Origin: an uncultured Thermoproteales archaeon
GTDB lineage: Archaea; Thermoproteota; Thermoprotei; Thermoproteales; Thermoproteaceae
Length of the DNA: 6,800 nucleotides
NCBI GenBank assembly: GCA_946480885.1
Contig: CAMLLK010000051.1
Coordinates: forward strand, 1-6,800
Direction of reading: 5' to 3'
Below, piece by piece: positions 1-4,790 of this stretch (position 1 is its first letter; the number at the start of each line of letters is the position of its first letter). The position numbers and the translations under genes are program-made. Below the pieces are notes generated by a model, which saw only the letters and a program-made list of their open reading frames with translations, had not been told where the DNA came from and ran no database searches.

Positions 1-498
1 CGATCTCGATATAGGCCCTAGCGGGAGTGGTAGATCTATGGGCGTAGCCTCGTGCATATAGTCGACGTCTGGACACTCTCCGCCATACTTCGATGCGATT
101 AGTAGAATATCTGGTGTATATTCACGCGCTCTTTTGACCAACGCTTTTGCAAAATGTATATCTGCACATGGCACTATTATCGCGTCGAGAGTCAGAGTTG
201 ACGCCAGGACTCTATCTGTTAAGTAGTTATAGTACGCCTCTTCTATAATTGGGCCGATGTCTACACCTTCGTCGTCACCTATACATCTTTTTTTACAAGC
301 TAGTTCAATAAGTCGTGTTGTAACAGGGTCTTGTTTTTTAAATTTGTAAATATTTAAGTCAATTAATCTTTTGGCCACGTACGGGACTATAAATTGTGTA
401 TAGCTCAATGTTGTTGTTACGTAGAGGGGGACTGTGGGTATTTTTCTACCTTTGTAGTATATCGTTAAGTTGTCTCCCAGTATGTCTATATCTATCAT
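1..498 (-). CDS. Unrecognised protein, N-terminal 166 residues, runs off left edge
   Basis: Reading the minus strand from the ATG at 498-496 gives 166 codons without a stop, so the gene continues beyond base 1. The product begins MIDIDILGDNLTIYYKG and is a soluble mixed alpha/beta sequence without a signal peptide or obvious membrane segment. Four cysteines stand out: C68 and C72 (CKKRC), C111 and C142. They could bind a metal or Fe-S cluster or form disulfides, which are common in cytosolic proteins of Pyrobaculum relatives; neither is shown. The stretch around residues 103-142 (LDAIIVPCADIHF, then DILLIASKYGGEC) looks like buried beta strands. I do not recognise the family. The start is supported by a TATA-like box 20-27 bases upstream and by divergence from the acyl-CoA dehydrogenase gene. 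It is very probably real because the frame stays open for 498 bases on a strand with no competing gene. Confidence 0.75.
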   Translation of the reverse strand, partial: MIDIDILGDNLTIYYKGRKIPTVPLYVTTTLSYTQFIVPYVAKRLIDLNIYKFKKQDPVTTRLIELACKKRCIGDDEGVDIGPIIEEAYYNYLTDRVLASTLTLDAIIVPCADIHFAKALVKRAREYTPDILLIASKYGGECPDVDYMHEATPIDLPLPLGPISRS

Positions 499-505
499 TT
501 AAATA
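498..505 (+). promoter_or_regulatory. TATA box for acyl-CoA dehydrogenase gene (leaderless)
   Basis: TTTAAATA lies at -26 to -19 relative to the ATG at 524, the same spacing seen for the ATPase gene (TTATATAA before 4791). This fits a leaderless transcript starting at the A of the start codon. The box touches the first base of the divergent gene's start codon (496-498). Confidence 0.55.
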
Positions 506-517
506 TAGTCTGTAGAA

Positions 518-525
518 GTTTTTAT
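518..525 (-). promoter_or_regulatory. TATA-like box for the divergent minus-strand gene
   Basis: Read on the minus strand, ATAAAAAC lies at -27 to -20 from the ATG at 498, again the leaderless spacing. It overlaps the start codon of the acyl-CoA dehydrogenase gene (524-526). The match to a TATA consensus is weaker than that of the plus-strand box. Confidence 0.4.
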
Positions 526-1741
526 GGACTTTGCACTGTCTAGAGAAGATAGACTTTTTTTAGAGTCAGTTAAATCGTTTGCAGAGGCTGAAATAGCTCC
601 ACGATGGGTCGACATAGACGAGGGTAAGTTGTCGATAGAAGTGGTGGCTGCGAAGTTGGGTGAGGCGGGGCTTCTGGGAATACCACTGAGTTCTCAATAC
701 GGTGGACAGGAGGGGACGTTTCTACAGACTGCCTTGGCTGTTGAAGAATTGGCTTATGCTGATCCATCTCTTGCAACTGCAGTATATGTGTTACTACAGT
801 CTGCTTGGCCATATGTTGTAGAGAAATATGGAAGAGATAGTGTTAAGGAAGAGGTACTGCCACAAGTCACATCGGGGAGGGCGTTTATAGGTATAGGCTC
901 GACAGAGCCACAAGGCGGTAGCGACGTGGCCTCAGTGACTACTAGAGCAGTTAGAGAAAACGGAGTTTGGAAGATATACGGTGAGAAAAACATGGTCACA
1001 GGCGTTACTACAATTCTCCAATTGCCGTACGGAGGCGGCGTTGTTACTATAACAAGGACTGGCGCTATAGAAGATAGACACAGGGGGATTTCGCTCTTCC
1101 TTGTGTTGTTGAAAAGAGGTGGTGAAATTGTACATGGGTTTTCTCATAGAGATTGGGATGAAATTGGACGCCGTGGCCTACCAACTGGTTATTTAATATT
1201 TAACGGCCTCCCAGTGGATGAGTCTTTTATGCTGGGTGAGTTGAACAACGGGTTTAAAATCGCCATGGAGGGTTTTAATTTAGCTAGAACTATCATAGGC
1301 GCGGCTTCAATTGGAGTGGCTAGATGGCTCTTGGACAGGGGTCTAGAGTGGATTAGACAGAGAACTGTGTTTGGAAAGCCTATTGCTAGTTATCAAGCCA
1401 TAAGTCTTAGATTTGCAGAGCTATATGCAAAACTTGAAGCTGCTAAACTCTTGGTATATAAAGCGGCTTGGGTAGCTGATAGATACTACAGAGGCGATGT
1501 GGTTTATTCTATACACGACGTGGCTACCGCTGGCGCGTCTGCAAAATATATATCAGTTTCACTGGCTGTAGAGACCGCTCTCGAGGTTATGAAATGGCTC
1601 GGCGGAGCTTCTTATTTTAAAGAGACAAATGTCGCAAGAGCTTTGTTAGGCGTACTGTCTTATTACGTAGGGGCAGAGGGGGCTGAGAATATAATGAAAT
1701 TAATAATTGCGAGAAATATAGTGGGTAGAGAGTTTGTTTAA
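524..1741 (+). CDS. Acyl-CoA dehydrogenase family protein
   Basis: FAD-dependent dehydrogenase that would oxidise an acyl-CoA thioester to the 2-enoyl-CoA in the cytosol, passing electrons to an electron-transfer flavoprotein. At 405 residues it has the usual family length. The N-terminal helical domain covers about 1-120. The beta domain starts with FIGIGSTEPQGGSD (121-134), the substrate/flavin-binding signature, and includes HRGISLFLV (186-194). The C-terminal helical domain contains RQRTVFGKPIASYQAI (278-293). Aligning EGAENIMKLIIAR (385-397) with the family's EGTSEIQRLVIAR motif places the likely catalytic base at E385. The usual R-x-x-RDA segment before this Glu is replaced by RALLGVLSYYVGA, a divergence that leaves substrate chain length unpredictable. 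ATG 524 is supported by the family-like start (LSREDRLFLESVKSFAEAEI) and the TATA box 26 bases upstream. It is probably co-transcribed with the next gene, one base after its stop. Confidence 0.92.
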   Translation: MDFALSREDRLFLESVKSFAEAEIAPRWVDIDEGKLSIEVVAAKLGEAGLLGIPLSSQYGGQEGTFLQTALAVEELAYADPSLATAVYVLLQSAWPYVVEKYGRDSVKEEVLPQVTSGRAFIGIGSTEPQGGSDVASVTTRAVRENGVWKIYGEKNMVTGVTTILQLPYGGGVVTITRTGAIEDRHRGISLFLVLLKRGGEIVHGFSHRDWDEIGRRGLPTGYLIFNGLPVDESFMLGELNNGFKIAMEGFNLARTIIGAASIGVARWLLDRGLEWIRQRTVFGKPIASYQAISLRFAELYAKLEAAKLLVYKAAWVADRYYRGDVVYSIHDVATAGASAKYISVSLAVETALEVMKWLGGASYFKETNVARALLGVLSYYVGAEGAENIMKLIIARNIVGREFV

Positions 1742-1742
1742 T

Positions 1743-2435
1743 GTGAAGCGCATAGAAGGGTTAAAGATCCAACTTGATGCAATTGCGTATTTAAAATCAG
1801 TTAAGAAATTACTAAATATTACATATAAAGATCTATCACAAATTCTTGATATATCTGAAAGTGTTTTGTCAAGATATGCCACAGGCGATATGTTGCCGTC
1901 TACAGAAACTGCGAGAGAAATTTTAGCCAAGCTAGAGGAAAAATACCCATTATCTGTAGTGGTGAGGGCGATGTTTAAGACATTTGATACATATATAGAC
2001 ATGTCGTTTGTAAACCTGCCGGAGTTTTTACGTCTTTATGAAATATACCTCACTAGAAAATTTGGCGAGGTGGGAGTGAATAGAGTTTTAACTGCTGCGG
2101 TAGACGGCATTCCCCTCGCCGTAGTGGCGGCTCTACATTTTAACGCCACGTTAGTAGTCGCTAAGCCATACAGAGAGCCCGGCGTAGATAATTATGAATT
2201 TACATACTTGAGGGAGGGAAGGCCTGTAACTCTCTACGTACCTGTAGACCAAATTAAAAAAGGCGATAGTGTATTTATTGTTGACGACATTGCGAGAAGT
2301 GGAAAAACTCTAAGGGCGTTAGTGGGGCTGTGTTCTAAAGCTGGAGCGAGAATTGTAGGCGCGTCTGTCTTAGTAGCAAGGCGAGATTTATCTTTTGGCG
2401 TTGAGTTCCCAGTAGATGTCCTTTACACATATTAA
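1743..2435 (+). CDS. HTH-phosphoribosyltransferase transcriptional regulator (GfcR / PyrE-like)
   Basis: Archaeal regulator with an N-terminal helix-turn-helix fused to a type I phosphoribosyltransferase domain, the arrangement called PyrE-like or GfcR. With GTG 1743 as start the product is 230 residues. The HTH lies at about 25-65 (ITYKDLSQILDISESVLSRYATGD, then PSTETAREIL). The PRTase fold spans about 95-225, and its PRPP loop is VFIVDDIARSGKT (177-189), with the adjacent acidic pair and Ser-Gly-Lys-Thr turn. In haloarchaea GfcR controls glycolytic genes; others act on purine or pyrimidine genes. Ligand and targets here are unknown. An in-frame TTG at 1734 would overlap the upstream stop; I prefer GTG 1743, which yields MKRIEGLKIQLDAIAYL, lies one base after the dehydrogenase stop and is the commoner archaeal start. 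No strong ribosome-binding site is visible. It may regulate its own operon or the divergent promoter at 498-525 (inference). Confidence 0.85.
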   Translation: MKRIEGLKIQLDAIAYLKSVKKLLNITYKDLSQILDISESVLSRYATGDMLPSTETAREILAKLEEKYPLSVVVRAMFKTFDTYIDMSFVNLPEFLRLYEIYLTRKFGEVGVNRVLTAAVDGIPLAVVAALHFNATLVVAKPYREPGVDNYEFTYLREGRPVTLYVPVDQIKKGDSVFIVDDIARSGKTLRALVGLCSKAGARIVGASVLVARRDLSFGVEFPVDVLYTY

Positions 2436-2437
2436 AG

Positions 2438-2445
2438 TATATAAA
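2438..2445 (+). promoter_or_regulatory. TATA box for CBS-queC unit
   Basis: TATATAAA at -27 to -20 from the ATG at 2465. This spacing decides the start of the CBS gene: the in-frame GTG at 2447 and ATG at 2453 would lie upstream of the expected transcription start. The box lies in the short gap just after the regulator's stop. Confidence 0.6.
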
Positions 2446-2464
2446 TGTGTACATGAACATTGCT

Positions 2465-2881
2465 ATGATACGTGTAGTTGACCTTATAAAACGACAAGTT
2501 GTTTCTCTGCCAGAGACGGCGACAATAAGAGAAGTGGCTGTTGAATTGGCAAAGAATAGAGTTGGACTTGCCGTCTTAACTTCTGTTGACAATGCTAGAA
2601 AGCCTGTTGCTGTAGTATCTGAGAGAGATATTCTAAGAGCGGTGGCTCAAAGACTTGACCTAGAAGGCCCTGCGAGAAGCATTGCAAACCCCCCCATTAC
2701 TGTATTAGACACAGACACTGTGAAGAGAGCTGCAGAGAAGATGAAGACACATAACATTAGACACGTAGTTGTAGTTAACAAAGACGGCGATTTAGTCGGC
2801 GTGATTTCAATAAGAGATCTATGTTTTGAGAAAGCCATATTGTTAGAGCTTTCTTCTGAAGAAGTTCCAGCCACGCCGTAG
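2465..2881 (+). CDS. Two-CBS-domain (Bateman module) protein
   Basis: A stand-alone pair of CBS domains, 138 residues from ATG 2465. Such modules bind adenosyl ligands (AMP, ATP, S-adenosylmethionine) and usually act as energy or ligand sensors for a partner protein. The first CBS domain covers about 4-60, starting VVDLIKRQVVSLPETATIRE and ending with the characteristic VVSERDIL (51-57). The second covers about 72-122, ending GDLVGVISIRDL (108-119); the Arg-Asp pairs typical of ribose-phosphate binding CBS sites occur in both (R54-D55, R117-D118). No catalytic domain is attached. Longer starts at GTG 2447 or ATG 2453 are open, but the TATA spacing and the family-typical opening MIRVVDL favour 2465. 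Its stop abuts the queC ATG with zero spacing, so the two are almost certainly co-transcribed; a regulatory link to QueC is inference only. Confidence 0.85.
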   Translation: MIRVVDLIKRQVVSLPETATIREVAVELAKNRVGLAVLTSVDNARKPVAVVSERDILRAVAQRLDLEGPARSIANPPITVLDTDTVKRAAEKMKTHNIRHVVVVNKDGDLVGVISIRDLCFEKAILLELSSEEVPATP

Positions 2882-3673
2882 ATGACTTGTATAGCTGTCG
2901 CAGTTGTATCAGGCGGACCTGACAGCCTATGTTATACAGTGAGGTGGATGAAGAGGGGGTGTGATATACACGCGTTGTCTTTTCTCTATGGCCAAAAGGC
3001 GTCGGCAGAGGTAGAGGCGGCGAGTAGACTATTGCGAAAGTTAGACGAAATTGCAGCACATAGAGGCTGGGGGCGTGTAGTTGAACATAAAGTAATTGAC
3101 CTCTCCTCTTTAAAAAATCTATGGAGAGGTACTCAGTTGACTGATATCTCAGTTTCTGTGACAGAGGAATATGCCCCGTCTATAGTAGTTCCAATTAGAA
3201 ACGTTGTGATGGCCGCTATTGCGACGGCTTACGCCTACACTCTAAGAAGCGCCTACAACAAAAAAATTTTTATACTATTGGGATCTCAATACGACGATAT
3301 TAAGCCGAGAGAAGACACTTGGGAACCTCGCTATCCAGATTGTTCGCCAGAGTGTTTTACGGCGCTGGAGGCTGCTTTTAAAATTTGTCATTTCAGGTCA
3401 GAGAGAGATATTGAGCTGTGGACGCCTTCAAGAGAGGGCCTTCGTAAATCTCAAATTTTAAAAGAATGCGTGGCAGACATAGGCCCGTTGGTGTATGAGA
3501 CTTGGTCTTGTTATAGAGATGGAGAGGCGCATTGCGGCATCTGTGAAAGTTGTAGAAATAGACATAAGGCGTTTATTGAAGCAGATTTGCCAGACTGTAC
3601 AAAATACTTATCGCCGCCGGGCTCTGGCTTTGAGAAGAAAGATAGATTCTATATACATACTCGTTGTAGATAA
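2882..3673 (+). CDS. queC: 7-cyano-7-deazaguanine synthase (preQ0 synthase)
   Basis: ATP-dependent enzyme that converts 7-carboxy-7-deazaguanine plus ammonia into preQ0, the base that archaeal tRNA-guanine transglycosylase inserts at G15 for archaeosine. The 263-residue product opens with the PP-loop SGGPDS (10-15). It then has VVPIRNVVM (102-110), LLGSQYDD (132-139) and YPDCSPECFTAL (151-162), all QueC-typical. The C-terminal zinc site is complete: TWSC (C210) followed by CGICESC (C218, C221, C224). The ATG directly follows the CBS gene's stop, and the opening MTCIAVAVVSGG places the PP-loop at the normal distance from the N-terminus. No clear ribosome-binding site is seen, so translation may be coupled to the CBS gene. 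In Pyrobaculum, QueF-like protein is known to finish archaeosine from preQ0-tRNA; it is not in this window. The gene faces the nitrilase gene with 5 bases between. Confidence 0.93.
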   Translation: MTCIAVAVVSGGPDSLCYTVRWMKRGCDIHALSFLYGQKASAEVEAASRLLRKLDEIAAHRGWGRVVEHKVIDLSSLKNLWRGTQLTDISVSVTEEYAPSIVVPIRNVVMAAIATAYAYTLRSAYNKKIFILLGSQYDDIKPREDTWEPRYPDCSPECFTALEAAFKICHFRSERDIELWTPSREGLRKSQILKECVADIGPLVYETWSCYRDGEAHCGICESCRNRHKAFIEADLPDCTKYLSPPGSGFEKKDRFYIHTRCR

Positions 3674-3678
3674 ATTCT

Positions 3679-4470
3679 CTATTTTTGACGTAGACCGCCG
3701 CAGATTTTTTCATATAGCTGTGGTTTTCTTAAATGTAGAGACGGCACGGCTCTCCTAGCCTCTTCCAACAGAGTCAAATCTATTGAGGCCTCGCCATAAC
3801 GCTCGCCGACTCCAAGATCTAATTCAACAACTCCCATGGGGTTGACGACTATTGATCTACCAGTGAAACGTGGTCCGTATAAAGCAGAGACGGCGACGTA
3901 GATGCCGTTTTCTATAGCTCTCGCTCTTGACAATATATGCAGTGTTTCTTCCTTAAGTGGACCTGAATACCACGCAGCTGGCACTGCCACTAAGTGGGCC
4001 CCTTTTAGTGCTAATTCTCTAAATATCTCAGGGAACCTCAGCTCAAAACATACAGAAAAAGCAATTTTGGCGCCTCTTATGTCGTATACATCTGATAGTT
4101 TCTCGCCAGATGTTACAAAATCAGACTCTCGGTACCCGTATGCGTCAAATAAATGAGTCTTTCTATAAATTCCCACTAAGTCGCCATCGGGACTCACTAA
4201 AGTAGTGGTATTATACACCTTAGGCTTGTCCCCCCTCTCTAAAAACCCCCCTGCCACATAGCTGCCGGTCTTCTTGGCAATTTTAGAGATATCGCCGACA
4301 AATTCTTCTAAAGATATAGCTCTCTGCCATATCTCTTCAGGTTTTAGACCGGTGGGGTCGAAAAGAGTGTATTCTGGTAGTAGTAACAAATCGGGACTGG
4401 AGTTTCTAACTAGCCTCAATACCTTGTCGAGCTGGCCCGGCGTAATTTGTACAATTCCGAGTCTAAACAT
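3679..4470 (-). CDS. Carbon-nitrogen hydrolase, Nit/omega-amidase-like
   Basis: Member of the nitrilase superfamily that hydrolyses a non-peptide C-N bond through a Cys-Glu-Lys triad in the cytosol. The 263-residue product has all three: E33 in LLLLPEYTLF, K104 in IYRKTHLFDAYG and C141 in FSVCFELRFPEIF. The fragments KTHLFD, YRESDFVTSGE (113-123), CFELRFPE and SRARAIENGIYV (181-192) resemble the Nit1/Nit2 branch (deaminated-glutathione amidase, omega-amidase) rather than true nitrilases, so an amidase acting on 2-oxo-glutaramate-like or deaminated-glutathione-like substrates is likely; the exact substrate is uncertain. The length is normal and there is no signal peptide. ATG 4470 gives the standard opening MFRLGIVQITPG and lies 23-30 bases downstream of a TATA box. 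It is monocistronic and converges on queC; nothing nearby points to a pathway partner. Confidence 0.9.
   Translation of the reverse strand: MFRLGIVQITPGQLDKVLRLVRNSSPDLLLLPEYTLFDPTGLKPEEIWQRAISLEEFVGDISKIAKKTGSYVAGGFLERGDKPKVYNTTTLVSPDGDLVGIYRKTHLFDAYGYRESDFVTSGEKLSDVYDIRGAKIAFSVCFELRFPEIFRELALKGAHLVAVPAAWYSGPLKEETLHILSRARAIENGIYVAVSALYGPRFTGRSIVVNPMGVVELDLGVGERYGEASIDLTLLEEARRAVPSLHLRKPQLYEKICGGLRQK
3682..3686 (+). terminator. Possible T-run terminator after queC
   Basis: A run of five T follows the queC stop by nine bases, in the pyrimidine-rich sequence CTCTATTTTTG. Archaeal RNA polymerase can stop on such runs without a hairpin. The run lies inside the 3' end of the converging gene, so transcripts would overlap. 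Weak evidence. Confidence 0.25.
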
Positions 4471-4492
4471 ATCAAGAGTCGTAAAACAGCCT

Positions 4493-4500
4493 TATTTAAA
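4493..4500 (-). promoter_or_regulatory. TATA box for the nitrilase-family gene
   Basis: Minus-strand TTTAAATA at -30 to -23 from the ATG at 4470. The slightly greater distance than at the other genes suggests a start a few bases before the ATG, leaving a very short leader. Confidence 0.5.
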
Positions 4501-4535
4501 AAGTCTCAACAGTATTGCTCACAACGCCCCACAGC

Positions 4536-4543
4536 TTTATATA
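4536..4543. promoter_or_regulatory. Orphan TATA-like element between nitrilase gene and tRNA
   Basis: TTTATATA within CTTTATATATAG is a good archaeal TATA match, but no gene starts about 26 bases away on either strand. Used rightward it would give the tRNA a leader of about 29 nt; used leftward it would give the nitrilase gene a leader of about 47 nt. It could also drive an unseen small RNA. Otherwise 4501-4562 holds nothing I can name. Confidence 0.3.
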
Positions 4544-4562
4544 TAGATCGACTAGCAAAAAA

Positions 4563-4570
4563 TTTAAAAA
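4563..4570 (+). promoter_or_regulatory. TATA box for tRNA-Asp
   Basis: TTTAAAAA at -28 to -21 from the first tRNA base (4591), preceded by an A-rich stretch (CAAAAAA) resembling a BRE. This position predicts a transcript starting at or very near the mature 5' end. Confidence 0.5.
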
Positions 4571-4597
4571 CATCGAAGTTATATTCCTACGCCCCGG

Positions 4598-4633
4598 CGA
4601 AAGCCGGTGGGCCATGGAGGCCACCCGATCCGG
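4598..4633 (+). other. tRNA-Asp intron 1, about 36 nt, after the 5' acceptor strand
   Basis: This insertion separates the acceptor strand from T8. CCGG ends the 5' exon (4594-4597) and also the intron (4630-4633), so the boundaries can slide by up to four bases without changing the product. Internally GGTGG-G-CC (4606-4613) pairs with GGCCACC (4619-4625), one G bulged. A strict bulge-helix-bulge is found only if the cuts fall after 4599 and 4635: central helix CCGG/CCGG, bulges C-G^A and T-C^G. That would leave C8 G9 instead of the expected T8 C9. I give the T8-preserving boundaries. Confidence 0.6.
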
Positions 4634-4650
4634 TCGTTCAGCCAGGACTA

Positions 4651-4667
4651 AGGGGGTGCCCGTCTAA
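4651..4667 (+). other. tRNA-Asp intron 2, 17 nt, between nucleotides 21 and 22 (D arm)
   Basis: A bulge-helix-bulge can be drawn. The central 4-bp helix is GGAC (4645-4648) with GTCT (4662-4665), including one G-U pair. The bulges are T-A^A (4649-4651) and A-A^G (4666-4668), and the inner helix GGG/CCC (4652-4654, 4659-4661) closes loop GGTG. Cutting after the second base of each bulge, the known specificity of archaeal splicing endonuclease, removes exactly 17 nt and restores a standard 11-nt D loop. The outer helix is weak, so this is a relaxed motif. Confidence 0.75.
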
Positions 4668-4680
4668 GGATGGGGGCCTG

Positions 4681-4697
4681 TCCCGTTAGGGGGCCAA
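4681..4697 (+). other. tRNA-Asp intron 3, 17 nt, between anticodon bases 34 and 35
   Basis: Central helix GGCC (4675-4678) with GGCC (4692-4695), bulges T-G^T (4679-4681) and A-A^T (4696-4698), inner helix CCC/GGG (4682-4684, 4689-4691) closing a GTTA loop. Cuts after the second base of each bulge join G34 to T35-C36. TC repeats at both ends (4681-4682, 4698-4699), so cuts one or two bases later give the same RNA. The position is three bases before the canonical 37/38 site, and the outer helix is weak. Confidence 0.75.
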
Positions 4698-4728
<31 letters not shown>

Positions 4729-4746
4729 CGGGGCGTTTGTATCATA

Positions 4747-4753
4747 ATATTTT
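4747..4753 (+). terminator. Possible T-rich terminator after tRNA-Asp
   Basis: AATATTTTA follows the tRNA 3' end by about a dozen bases, and another T cluster (GTTTGT) precedes it. No hairpin is evident. Weak support. Confidence 0.2.
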
Positions 4754-4764
4754 ACACCGCTAGG

Positions 4765-4772
4765 TTATATAA
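4765..4772 (+). promoter_or_regulatory. TATA box for the P-loop ATPase gene
   Basis: TTATATAA at -26 to -19 from the GTG at 4791, supporting a leaderless transcript that begins at or near that codon. An ATG two bases earlier (4789) opens a different frame of about 20 codons only. Confidence 0.55.
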
Positions 4773-4790
4773 TAACACTGATCGTTTTAT

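Noticed and set aside
3495..3758. 87-codon plus-strand ORF at the queC end
   Set aside because: It is another frame of queC, whose zinc-site cysteines show which frame is real.
4648..4669. Direct repeat CTAAGG (4648-4653 and 4664-4669)
   Set aside because: It is explained by intron 2 of the tRNA; no mobile-element structure accompanies it.
4447..4689. 80-codon plus-strand ORF over the tRNA upstream region
   Set aside because: It overlaps the nitrilase start, three promoter elements and the tRNA, and its translation resembles no protein.
4672..4695. Direct repeat GGGGGCC (4672-4678 and 4689-4695)
   Set aside because: It forms the helices around intron 3; joining at the repeat itself would lose T33 and give no sensible anticodon loop.
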